A stretch of 5,639 nt of DNA from SIG710 sp045651985 (GTDB lineage: Bacteria > Bacillota > Clostridia > Oscillospirales > CAG-272), in the NCBI GenBank assembly GCA_045651985.1, contig JAZRTK010000045.1, positions 1 to 5,639 on the forward strand, given 5' to 3'. Shown piece by piece: positions 1 to 5,639 of this stretch. A program made the translations under genes and the position numbers. Every line of letters starts with the position of its first letter. The first letter of the stretch is position 1. The notes under the pieces are model-generated. The model ran no database searches and was not told the DNA's origin. It was given only the letters and a program-made list of their open reading frames with translations.

Positions 1-180
1 CTCCTTGGCTCACAGAACGACATGGCTACGATCCGACTTTGCCCTCGGATATTTTTATCGTGAAACAGCACGATTCGGAACCTCGCTGTCGCCAAGGGCG
101 AACAGCTGATTCTGAGCTGTGAGGGCTTTAAGTATATGGTAATCTTGGCGAGGGGGGATGAATCCCGTTCTTCCTCTTAC
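1..180 (-). ncRNA. Candidate structured RNA or leader, 5' part, runs off the left edge
   Basis: No convincing gene lies here. Downstream of the extended -10 element the minus strand is rich in complementary arms. Given as plus-strand positions: 155-158 with 163-166; a long-range 8-bp pair 89-96 with 144-151; a hairpin 102-107 with 115-120 inside it; 57-62 with 69-74; and 31-36 with 45-50. Two loop sequences also find partners: GCCCTC (41-46, loop and stem edge) with GAGGGC (121-126), and the loop bases 65-68, plus 69, with 85-89. These could form pseudoknots or competing folds. One minus-strand frame is open from 179 to the edge (about 59 codons) but has no ATG until near the edge and no domain I recognise. 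The strand choice rests on the promoter, since perfect arms pair on either strand. I could not match it to a known RNA family; the raiA motif of Clostridia is one to test. The product could be a stand-alone RNA or the leader of a gene to the left. Confidence 0.4.
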
Positions 181-218
181 ACCCGAATTATACCACCATT
201 TTCCGCGTCGTTCTGTGA
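10..218. repeat. 12-base inverted repeat pair framing the candidate RNA
   Basis: TCACAGAACGAC at 10-21 recurs as its exact reverse complement at 207-218, where it overlaps the left arm of the palindrome at 214-228. The two copies are 185 bases apart and lie at either side of the structured region. The match stops sharply at both ends. By chance such a match within 200 bases is unlikely (order of one in a thousand), but its role is unknown. Confidence 0.5.
187..195 (-). promoter_or_regulatory. Extended -10 promoter, leftward
   Basis: The minus strand reads TGGTATAAT, a perfect TGnTATAAT extended -10 element, placed directly after the operon terminator and pointing left. No hexamer close to TTGACA is found 16-18 bases upstream (the candidates are AGAACG, CAGAAC and ACAGAA), so the promoter would depend on the extended -10 or on an activator. 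Transcription would begin near base 180 with a G. Confidence 0.55.
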
Positions 219-228
219 CAAGGTCACA
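214..228. promoter_or_regulatory. Palindrome TGTGAC-N3-GTCACA, possible operator
   Basis: Two perfect 6-base arms (214-219, 223-228) flank a 3-base centre. The half sites TGTGA and TCACA look like those of CRP/FNR-family regulators, but the spacing is 5 bases, not the 6 of classical CRP. Its centre (221) is about 41 bases upstream of the start predicted from the extended -10 element at 187-195, where a class II activator would bind. It may equally be a small RNA hairpin just after the terminator. The functional reading is inference. Confidence 0.35.
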
Positions 229-233
229 AAAAT

Positions 234-264
234 AAAAACACCACGGATTTTCCGTGGTGTTTTT
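234..264 (-). terminator. Intrinsic terminator of the sugar-nucleotide operon, probably bidirectional
   Basis: A perfect 14-base-pair inverted repeat (234-247 with 251-264) has a 3-base loop. The core stem is ACACCACGGA with its complement. On the minus strand the stem is followed by a T-rich run (TTTTTATTTTTG), starting 4 bases after the last stop codon (TAA at 268-270). Because the outer stem is A:T, the plus strand also has a T-run after the hairpin, so it may stop transcription from both sides. Confidence 0.93.
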
Positions 265-267
265 GTT

Positions 268-1002
268 TTACATAATTCCTTTGTATTCTGCCTTGACTGC
301 CTCGTAGCTTTCAAGGTTTCCGATGTCGTAACGGCGGCCGGGCATTTCCATGGCGTGTACCTCGGTCTGCGTGCAGAGCCATGCGATATAGCTACCGGGA
401 GCATCCGTGCCGCACCCGCACTCAATGCCCTTTTGAACCAGCTTCGCATCGTCCTTCGTGTAGTAATAGAAGGGAGGACAGCACCAATGAGTTGCGGGGG
501 TAGTGGATTTTTCGGTCATTGAGAGGACACGATCACTCTCGTCAATTTCAACGACACCGCTCTTTAAGAGCTTCTTCGTTTCGGGCTCGTAGTAGCGCAT
601 GATGCAGGAGGTCTTTTTCTCCTGCGCATATGACATAAACTTGGTGAGCGAAAAATCAAGCACGTTGTCGCCCGCAATTACCAGCATATCGTCGTCAAGA
701 CCAAGCTTGTCGATGGCAAACTGAATGTCCTTTACGGCACCTAAGCGCGTCTCATTTGTGTCGGTTCCATCGTCAACGACCGTGATCTTCTGGGACTTGG
801 TCTTTGCCCAGTCTTCAAAATGACACGCGAATTTGTGGTTTGAAATGACCACGTATTCGTCCACTGCGCCCGCCGTATCAATGTCGTCAACGAGCCAATC
901 GAGAATGGTCTTGTCGCCCACTTTCAGCAGGGGTTTGGGGAAGTTTTCTGTCAATGGATAAAGTCTCGTGGCGTATCCTGCCGCCAAAATTAAGCATTTC
1001 AT
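268..1002 (-). CDS. Sugar-1-phosphate nucleotidyltransferase (RmlA-like, short form)
   Basis: Predicted to couple a sugar-1-phosphate to an NTP, releasing pyrophosphate and giving an NDP-sugar. The 244-residue protein is a bare nucleotidyltransferase domain without the C-terminal beta-helix of GlmU or GlgC types, and shorter than RmlA (about 290). Landmarks: LILAAGYATRLYPLTENFPK (4-23) as the nucleotide-binding loop, with the usual GxGTR changed to YATR; VIAGDN (108-113) with the metal Asp112; GVVEID (149-154); MTEKS (162-166) holding the conserved Glu-Lys; and RYDIGNLESYE (224-234) with the second metal Asp226. GAGGTG (1008-1013) sits 5 bases before the ATG, and the gap to the kinase is 13 bases. 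As last gene of the operon right after a galacturonokinase-like protein, its substrate may be galacturonate-1-phosphate with UTP. That assignment is by context only; a dTTP/glucose-1-phosphate enzyme is also possible but would duplicate rfbA. Confidence 0.88.
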   Translation of the reverse strand: MKCLILAAGYATRLYPLTENFPKPLLKVGDKTILDWLVDDIDTAGAVDEYVVISNHKFACHFEDWAKTKSQKITVVDDGTDTNETRLGAVKDIQFAIDKLGLDDDMLVIAGDNVLDFSLTKFMSYAQEKKTSCIMRYYEPETKKLLKSGVVEIDESDRVLSMTEKSTTPATHWCCPPFYYYTKDDAKLVQKGIECGCGTDAPGSYIAWLCTQTEVHAMEMPGRRYDIGNLESYEAVKAEYKGIM

Positions 1003-1015
1003 ATTTGCACCTCGC

Positions 1016-2191
1016 TCACTTCAGCTTGACACCGTCTGCGCTGACGCAGATGTGTACCGAATATTTGCCTTCAAGGTGAGGGAACATCTTCAGATATTCG
1101 CGAGTAACCGTCTCCTTGATGCTTTCCTCATAAGCGGGGTCAATGAGCGCCATGCAGCAACCCTTGAATCCCGCGCCCGAGAAGCGACCGCCGTAGATTC
1201 CCTCAGTCTTAGTCATGATTTCATATAGTGCTTTCAGCTCGGGTGAACCCGTTTCCCAGTTGTGAATAGAGCTGTATCCGCTTTCAAAGGACAGACGTCC
1301 GTATTCTTCAATGTCGCCCCGTCTCCAAGCCTCGGCACCGCGCTCAACGCGGTCAAACTCGGTGTACCAGTGCTCAGCACGCTTCCTCCAGTTTTCAGGA
1401 AGCTTGTCCTTGTACTGCTCGTAGATATCGCGGGGAACGTCACGCAGATTTGTCTCCTCAAACTTGCCGTATTCCATGCCCGCATAAGCTTTCAGCGCAT
1501 ATGCCGCGCTCCTGCACTCGTCAACTCGCATGTTGAACGCCGAGCCTGCAAGGCTGCGCTCAAGTCCGCTGAAGAAAATGGCTATCTTGTAGGGCTTCAT
1601 GTGGGGGTGCTGAGGGATAAGCTCGTAGCTGTCGTCCTTTGTACCAAGGTAGAGAAGCTGATCCTTTCTGCAATATACCTCGCAGGACTGGTCAAGCTTG
1701 CCGCAGGCGACGCCTACGTACTTGTTCTCCGCCTCCTTTGAGATGTTGATAAGCTCGGCGGGAGTCAGTTTAATGCCGTTCATGTCGCAGAGCGCGGACA
1801 GGAAGGTGATTATTACCGCCGCAGAAGAGGAAAGTCCTCCGATGGGAAGCTCGCCCGCAATTACGGCGCAAAGACCGCGACGCAGAGAATATCTGCGATT
1901 GAGGGCGATGGTCGCACCGCGCAGGTGATCCGCCCAGTCGTTTTCCTTGGCCTTGGGTGTTGCTTCTACGTGCCATTGTGCGCGCTTGTCAAACTGGAGA
2001 GACTGAATTTCAATAACTCCGTTCTCCTTGGGACCGTAGGCGATGTGAATACCCTTGTCAATTGCAAACCCCGTTATCTTGCCCAGCTGGTGGTCGCTGT
2101 GCGCGCCAAGCGGGCAAACGCGGTAGGGGGTAAACGCCGTGTGATCGGGTGCTTTTTTGTATATTTGTTCAAATCTTTCGGCTGCAGTCAT
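1016..2191 (-). CDS. GHMP-family sugar 1-kinase, galacturonokinase-like
   Basis: Predicted to move the gamma-phosphate of ATP to the anomeric hydroxyl of a sugar, most likely D-galacturonate, giving galacturonate-1-phosphate. It is 391 residues, the size of galactokinases, and has the three GHMP motifs: the sugar-binding PYRVCPLGAHSDHQLG (22-37), the ATP loop GELPIGGLSSSAAV (113-126), and GGRFSGAGFKGCC (334-346). Asp167 in GKLDQ matches the galactokinase catalytic base. The first motif departs from galactokinase GRVNLIGEHTDYNGG: Glu of GEH, known to contact O6 of galactose, is Ala30 here, while His31 and Asp33 remain. From memory, the plant galacturonokinase GALAK has nearly the same PYRICPLGAH segment. 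I infer that losing this Glu makes room for the C6 carboxylate. The neighbouring UDP-uronate epimerase and nucleotidyltransferase agree. NCBI-type annotation would probably say galactokinase or GHMP kinase. The exact sugar is unproven. Confidence 0.85.
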   Translation of the reverse strand: MTAAERFEQIYKKAPDHTAFTPYRVCPLGAHSDHQLGKITGFAIDKGIHIAYGPKENGVIEIQSLQFDKRAQWHVEATPKAKENDWADHLRGATIALNRRYSLRRGLCAVIAGELPIGGLSSSAAVIITFLSALCDMNGIKLTPAELINISKEAENKYVGVACGKLDQSCEVYCRKDQLLYLGTKDDSYELIPQHPHMKPYKIAIFFSGLERSLAGSAFNMRVDECRSAAYALKAYAGMEYGKFEETNLRDVPRDIYEQYKDKLPENWRKRAEHWYTEFDRVERGAEAWRRGDIEEYGRLSFESGYSSIHNWETGSPELKALYEIMTKTEGIYGGRFSGAGFKGCCMALIDPAYEESIKETVTREYLKMFPHLEGKYSVHICVSADGVKLK

Positions 2192-2197
2192 ATTAAT

Positions 2198-2204
2198 CTT
2201 CCTT
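2198..2204 (-). promoter_or_regulatory. Ribosome binding site of the sugar kinase, touching the epimerase stop
   Basis: AAGGAAG on the minus strand begins within the TAA stop codon of the epimerase (2204-2206) and lies 6 bases before the kinase ATG (2189-2191). It fixes the kinase start and points to translational coupling between the two genes. Confidence 0.75.
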
Positions 2205-3277
2205 TATACCTTGTAGAACTCTTTGTACCACCGGGCAAACTTTCTCAGACCTTCGCGAAGGGAGGTGGAGGGCTTGAAGCCAAAGTCGCGCTCAAGGGCG
2301 GAAACGTCCGCGTAGGTTATCGGAACGTCGCCCGGTTGCATGGGGACGAGCTTTTTGTGTGCTTCAAAATCGTAGTTCGCGGGCAATACCTCTGCTCGCA
2401 AAAGTTCTTCTTGAAGAATGGTCACAAAATCCAGGAGATTTTCGGGATTGTTGTTGCCGATGTTGTAAACGCGGTATGGAGGCAGCGGAAGTCCGTCCTC
2501 GCCGTCTTGCTTTTCGGGAGCGCACTGCATTACGCGCTTTACGCCCTCAACAATGTCGTCAACGTAGGTGAAATCGCGCTTGCAGTTGCCGTAGTTGAAG
2601 ATTTCAATTGTCTCGCCTTTGAGAAGCTTGTTGGTAAAACCGAAGTACGCCATATCAGGACGCCCCGCGGGACCGTAAACGGTAAAGAACCGCAGACCTG
2701 TGGAGGGAATGTTGTAAAGCTTTGAGTAGGCATGAGCCATTAGTTCATTGCTCTTTTTCGTTGCTGCATAAAGCGAAACGGGGTTGTCCACCTTGTCGTC
2801 GGTGCTGTACGGAATCTTCTTATTGGTTCCGTAAACCGAAGACGATGAAGCGTAGACCAGATGCTCTACGGGATTTGCGCGGCAAGCCTCCAAAATGTTG
2901 TAAAAGCCGATGATGTTTGATTCGATATATACGTCGGGGTTGGTGATGGAATATCTTACACCCGCCTGCGCCGCAAGGTTTACCACAACGTCAAATTTGT
3001 GCTTTTCAAAAAGGCTCTCGATGAGCGCACGGTCGGCAATATTGCCGCGAACGAATTCCCACTTGCTCTCGGGGTGCTCTGCTGCCAGCTTTTCAATCTC
3101 GGATAGACGGTAATCCTTTATGGATACGTCGTAATAGTCATTCATGTTGTCAAGACCGACGATATTTGCCTGAGGCACGGTGCGTAGAAGTTCCTTTACA
3201 AGGTTGGAGCCGACAAAGCCCGCCGCACCGGTGATAAGGACGGTCTTGTTGCTTAAAATAACGTTTTGAGTCAGCAT
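2204..3277 (-). CDS. NAD-dependent epimerase, probably UDP-glucuronate 4-epimerase
   Basis: This is an extended short-chain dehydrogenase/reductase of 357 residues, predicted to interconvert UDP-glucuronate and UDP-galacturonate through a 4-keto intermediate with tightly bound NAD. Landmarks: TGAAGFVGSNL (16-26) as the NAD-binding loop, LDNMNDYYDVSIKDYRL (42-58), NLAAQAGVRYSI (100-111), SNIIGFYNILEACR (120-133), VYASSSSVYG (141-150) with the catalytic Ser region, Tyr170-x3-Lys174 in SLYAATKKSNELMA, RFFTVYGPAGRPDMAYF (196-212), and RDFTYVDDIVEG (234-245). The NDYYD segment, AGVRYSI and GPAGRPDMA are, from memory, typical of bacterial UDP-glucuronate epimerases (CapI/WbnF type), not of galactose epimerase GalE. 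AGGAG (3283-3287) lies 5 bases before the ATG. The next two genes, a galacturonokinase-like protein and a nucleotidyltransferase, support a UDP-uronate substrate. It could still be a different UDP-hexose epimerase; assay data would decide. Confidence 0.88.
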   Translation of the reverse strand: MLTQNVILSNKTVLITGAAGFVGSNLVKELLRTVPQANIVGLDNMNDYYDVSIKDYRLSEIEKLAAEHPESKWEFVRGNIADRALIESLFEKHKFDVVVNLAAQAGVRYSITNPDVYIESNIIGFYNILEACRANPVEHLVYASSSSVYGTNKKIPYSTDDKVDNPVSLYAATKKSNELMAHAYSKLYNIPSTGLRFFTVYGPAGRPDMAYFGFTNKLLKGETIEIFNYGNCKRDFTYVDDIVEGVKRVMQCAPEKQDGEDGLPLPPYRVYNIGNNNPENLLDFVTILQEELLRAEVLPANYDFEAHKKLVPMQPGDVPITYADVSALERDFGFKPSTSLREGLRKFARWYKEFYKV

Positions 3278-3289
3278 ATTTCTCCTCTA

Positions 3290-4309
3290 TCAGCGGTTGC
3301 CGTACATTTTGTCGTAGTAATTCTGATACTCGCCCGAAATTATGGTCTCCCACCATTCCTTGTTTTCGAGATACCAGGTGATAGTCTTGTGGATGCCGTC
3401 GGCAAATTTGGTTTCGGGCAGCCAGCCAAGGTCGCGGTGGATCTTGGTGGGGTCGATAGCATAGCGCATATCGTGGCCCTTGCGGTCAGCAACGTAAGTA
3501 ATAAGGCTTTCCGGCTTACCAAGCTTTTTACAGATGAGCTTGACGATGTCGATGTTTGCCATCTCGTTGTGGCCACCCACATTGTATATCTCGCCCACTT
3601 TGCCGCGGTGGATAATAAGGTCGATAGCCTTGCAATGATCCTCGACGTAGAGCCAGTCGCGGACGTTCTCACCCTTTCCATAAACGGGCAAGGGCTTGTC
3701 GTTCAATGCGTTGGCAATCATGAGCGGGATCAGCTTTTCGGGGAAGTGGTAAGGTCCGTAGTTGTTTGAGCAACGGCTGATAGTTACGGGAAGACCGTAT
3801 GTTCTGTGGTAAGCCAAAACCAGCAGGTCCGCACCCGCTTTTGATGACGAATAGGGACTGCTCGTATGTATGGGAGTCTCTTCGGTGAAGAAAAGGTCGG
3901 GACGGTCAAGTGGCAGGTCGCCGTAAACTTCGTCGGTGGAGACCTGGTGGTATCTGTCGATCCCATATTTGCGGCAAGCGTCCATAAGCACCTGCGTTCC
4001 CAGAATGTTGGTTTGCAGGAAGACCTCGGGGTTCTCTATTGAACGGTCAACGTGGCTTTCTGCAGCAAAGTTGACCACAATGTTCGGTTTTTCTTCTTCA
4101 AACAGCTTGTATACAGCCTCTCGGTCGCAAATATCCTCTTTTACAAAGCGGAAATTCGGCTTATCCATAACGGATGCAAGAGTGGACAGATTTCCCGCAT
4201 ACGTAAGCTTGTCCAAACAAACTATACGGTACTCGGGGTGCTTATCAAGCATATGGAAAATAAAATTTGATCCAATAAATCCGGCACCGCCGGTAACTAT
4301 AATAGTCAT
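3290..4309 (-). CDS. rfbB: dTDP-glucose 4,6-dehydratase
   Basis: RmlB/RfbB oxidises dTDP-glucose at C4, removes water across C5-C6 and reduces C6, giving dTDP-4-keto-6-deoxyglucose with a bound NAD. It is an extended short-chain dehydrogenase/reductase of 339 residues, the normal length. Landmarks: Rossmann motif TGGAGFIG (6-13), DKLTYAGNL (33-41), AAESHVDRSI (82-91), the dehydratase triad STDEVYG with Thr125-Asp126-Glu127, the catalytic Tyr153-x3-Lys157 in SPYSSSKAG, SRCSNNYGPYHFPEKLIP (178-195), and VRDWLYVEDHCKAI (216-229). The Asp-Glu pair after Thr125 is what separates dehydratases from plain epimerases of this fold. The start ATG overlaps the rfbC stop by one base, and a good AAGGAG site supports it. 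The gene ends 12 bases before the next start. Confidence 0.97.
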   Translation of the reverse strand: MTIIVTGGAGFIGSNFIFHMLDKHPEYRIVCLDKLTYAGNLSTLASVMDKPNFRFVKEDICDREAVYKLFEEEKPNIVVNFAAESHVDRSIENPEVFLQTNILGTQVLMDACRKYGIDRYHQVSTDEVYGDLPLDRPDLFFTEETPIHTSSPYSSSKAGADLLVLAYHRTYGLPVTISRCSNNYGPYHFPEKLIPLMIANALNDKPLPVYGKGENVRDWLYVEDHCKAIDLIIHRGKVGEIYNVGGHNEMANIDIVKLICKKLGKPESLITYVADRKGHDMRYAIDPTKIHRDLGWLPETKFADGIHKTITWYLENKEWWETIISGEYQNYYDKMYGNR

Positions 4310-4881
4310 TATTCCGTCTCCTTGTTTTTATACACAAAGTTGCAGTCGCTGTCATCGAGAAGAGGGGCATTCAAATCTTTTGCACTCAGATATTCTTCCT
4401 TGATCTCTCCCCAGTCTATATTTATTGTGGGGTCATCAAAGCGGATTCCGCGATCGCATTCGCGGCTGTAAAGATTGTCAACCTTGTAGCAAAATTCAAC
4501 GTTTTCGGTTAGGGTCTTGAAGCCGTGACCGAATCCGCGGGGAATGAGCAGCATTCTCTTGTTTTCAGCAGACAGTTCAACCGCAACCCACTTTTTATAA
4601 GTGGGACTGCCTTTACGCAGGTCTACAGCTACGTCCATTACAGCACCCTGAATTACTCTGACCAGCTTTGTCTGGCTCATGGGGTCGTTCTGAAAATGAA
4701 CGCCGCGCAAAGCACCCTTTTGAGCTGTAAAGGACTGGTTGTCCTGAACAAAATTGAAGTTTAGCCCAATATCCTCGAAATTCTTTGTAGACCACGTTTC
4801 CATAAAATACCCGCGGTGGTCTCCAAACACTTGCGGTTCAATAATGTATACGCCGGGAATGGCGGTTTCGATCTTTTTCAT
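4309..4881 (-). CDS. rfbC: dTDP-4-dehydrorhamnose 3,5-epimerase
   Basis: RmlC/RfbC epimerises C3 and C5 of dTDP-4-keto-6-deoxyglucose to give dTDP-4-keto-L-rhamnose. It is a cofactor-free cupin enzyme that works as a dimer. The protein is 190 residues, within the usual 180-200. Visible landmarks: the substrate-binding segment FGDHRGYFMETW (19-30), QDNQSF (46-51), GALRGVHFQ (56-64) with His62 at the place of the catalytic base, VAVDLRKGSPTY (84-95), IPRGFGHGF (113-121), and FCYKVDNLYS (130-139) with Tyr132 at the place of the catalytic acid. The ATG at 4879-4881 is preceded by AGAGGTG (4886-4892) with a 4-base gap. That site overlaps the TGA of rfbA, which suggests translational coupling. Its TAA shares one base with the ATG of rfbB. 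Confidence 0.96.
   Translation of the reverse strand: MKKIETAIPGVYIIEPQVFGDHRGYFMETWSTKNFEDIGLNFNFVQDNQSFTAQKGALRGVHFQNDPMSQTKLVRVIQGAVMDVAVDLRKGSPTYKKWVAVELSAENKRMLLIPRGFGHGFKTLTENVEFCYKVDNLYSRECDRGIRFDDPTINIDWGEIKEEYLSAKDLNAPLLDDSDCNFVYKNKETE
4318..4323 (-). promoter_or_regulatory. Ribosome binding site of rfbB inside the rfbC coding end
   Basis: AAGGAG on the minus strand lies 8 bases before the ATG of rfbB and inside the last codons of rfbC. The stop and start codons overlap as TAATG (4307-4311). This supports the chosen rfbB start and suggests that translation of rfbB is coupled to that of rfbC. Confidence 0.8.
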
Positions 4882-4891
4882 TTTTCACCTC

Positions 4892-5639
4892 TCAGTAAAC
4901 GAATTTTCCGTCGGCTACGTTCTTGAGATGCTCACCGTAAGGACTTTTTCCATATCGCTCGGCGGATTCAAGGAGCTTTTTTCTGTCTATCCAACCGTTT
5001 TTGTAGGCGATCTCCTCGGGCGCGGAAATCTTTATACCCTGTCTTTTTTCAATCATTTGAACAAAGTTTGCCGCTTCTACAAGACTGTCCATAGTTCCGG
5101 TGTCAAGCCAGGCAAACCCACGTCCGAGAAGTTGGACGCTCAATCTATCTGCCTTTAAGTACATATCGTTAAGCGTGGTAATCTCAAGCTCTCCACGAGG
5201 GGAGGGTTTTACCTGCTTTGCCATTTCGGAAACGCCTGCAGGATAGAAGTACAGTCCTGTGATGCAGTAATTGCTCTTGGGATTTTTCGGCTTTTCCTCA
5301 ACAGAAAGGACCTTTCCGTTTTCGTCGAACTCTACGATACCAAATCTTTCGGGGTCGTTTACATAATAACCGAAAATAGTAGCCTTGCCGTTTTTGGCGT
5401 TTTCGGCAGCGTTACGCAAAATTCCGCCAAAACCGTTGCCGTAAAAAATGTTGTCACCGAGCACCATGGCTCCCGCTTCACCGCCAAGGAATTCTTCGCC
5501 CAGTATAAATGCCTGCGCCAAACCGTCGGGGGAGGGCTGGACTTTGTATGTAAGATTAATGCCAAACTGACTTCCGTCACCCAGCAACGACTCAAAACGC
5601 GGAGTATCGGTGGGGGTGGATATAATCAGAATATCTCTG
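4892..5639 (-). CDS. rfbA: Glucose-1-phosphate thymidylyltransferase, 5' end cut by the window edge
   Basis: RmlA/RfbA joins dTTP and glucose-1-phosphate to give dTDP-glucose and pyrophosphate, the first step of dTDP-rhamnose synthesis in the cytoplasm. About 248 residues are visible, starting at RDILIISTPTDTPRFESLLG, which in the family lies near residue 54. About 50 N-terminal residues, including the GxGTRLxPxT nucleotide-binding loop, are therefore outside the window. A TTG at 5585-5587 could be mistaken for a start, but the frame stays open to the edge and the upstream residues match the family, so it is an internal leucine codon. Visible family landmarks are LGDGSQFGI, VQPSPDGLAQAF, the metal-site LGDNIFYG (Asp at about fragment residue 62), VEEKPKNPKSN, GELEITTLND and GFAWLDTGT (Asp at about fragment residue 179). 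It ends in TGA at 4892-4894, 10 bases before rfbC. It is the first gene seen of the operon, and its promoter is not in the window. Confidence 0.95.
   Translation of the reverse strand, partial: RDILIISTPTDTPRFESLLGDGSQFGINLTYKVQPSPDGLAQAFILGEEFLGGEAGAMVLGDNIFYGNGFGGILRNAAENAKNGKATIFGYYVNDPERFGIVEFDENGKVLSVEEKPKNPKSNYCITGLYFYPAGVSEMAKQVKPSPRGELEITTLNDMYLKADRLSVQLLGRGFAWLDTGTMDSLVEAANFVQMIEKRQGIKISAPEEIAYKNGWIDRKKLLESAERYGKSPYGEHLKNVADGKFVY

Noticed and set aside
31..56. Hairpin 31-36/45-50 followed by ATTTTT on the plus strand, as a rightward terminator.
   Set aside because: The stem is only 6 bp with an 8-base loop and the T-run is short; it fits better as one helix of the structured region.
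1..179. A minus-strand frame open for about 59 codons to the left edge, as a possible small protein.
   Set aside because: There is no ATG until near the edge, the residues suggest no domain, other frames in the stretch are also open for 30-40 codons, and RNA-like pairing explains the sequence better.
150..185. Bases around GATGAATCCCGTTCTTCCTC resemble the 3' end of a tRNA gene.
   Set aside because: No 5-bp T stem with a TTCRANY loop can be formed, and there is no matching acceptor, D or anticodon arm nearby on either strand.
136..522. A 128-codon plus-strand open frame.
   Set aside because: It reads through the promoter, palindrome and strong terminator hairpin, and then runs antisense in the nucleotidyltransferase gene.
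1925..2725. A 266-codon open frame on the plus strand.
   Set aside because: It lies antisense across the kinase start and most of the epimerase, both of which have full family motifs and ribosome binding sites. It has no recognisable domain and is a codon-bias shadow.
3266..3769. A 167-codon plus-strand open frame opposite rfbB.
   Set aside because: rfbB is unmistakable on the minus strand in this stretch; the plus frame shows no family motif.
5585..5587. TTG as the start codon of rfbA.
   Set aside because: The frame continues upstream to the edge with residues typical of RmlA, and starting here would remove the nucleotide-binding N-terminus.

Overview
The window is most likely a chromosomal piece from a Gram-positive anaerobe of the class Clostridia, possibly a gut bacterium. 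This rests on Shine-Dalgarno sites of the AGGAG/AAGGAAG/GAGGTG type, very tight gene packing, and protein sequences of Firmicutes character. No ribosomal or other taxonomic marker is present, so this placement is an inference.

From about 265 to the right edge, all DNA is one leftward (minus-strand) operon for nucleotide-sugar synthesis. In transcription order it holds: rfbA (glucose-1-phosphate thymidylyltransferase, cut by the right edge), rfbC (dTDP-4-dehydrorhamnose 3,5-epimerase), rfbB (dTDP-glucose 4,6-dehydratase), a UDP-glucuronate 4-epimerase-like SDR protein, a GHMP sugar kinase that looks like a galacturonokinase rather than a galactokinase, and a short sugar-phosphate nucleotidyltransferase. 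Gaps are 10, -1, 12, 12 and 13 bases. Every internal junction carries a ribosome binding site, and a strong intrinsic terminator (234-264) follows the last stop codon.

The first three enzymes make dTDP-4-keto-rhamnose from glucose-1-phosphate. The final reductase gene, rfbD, is not in the window. The last three genes fit a second route: free galacturonate to galacturonate-1-phosphate (kinase), to UDP-galacturonate (nucleotidyltransferase), then interconversion with UDP-glucuronate (epimerase). This resembles the plant galacturonate salvage route. Both routes would feed surface polysaccharide synthesis, but no glycosyltransferase is visible here.

The left 230 bases hold no convincing protein gene. 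On the minus strand they show an extended -10 promoter (187-195) just past the operon terminator, a 15-base palindrome centred about 41 bases upstream of the predicted start, and then about 180 bases dense in short complementary arms, with two possible loop pseudoknots. I read this as the 5' part of a structured non-coding RNA or a structured leader that runs off the left edge. This is the least explained part of the window.
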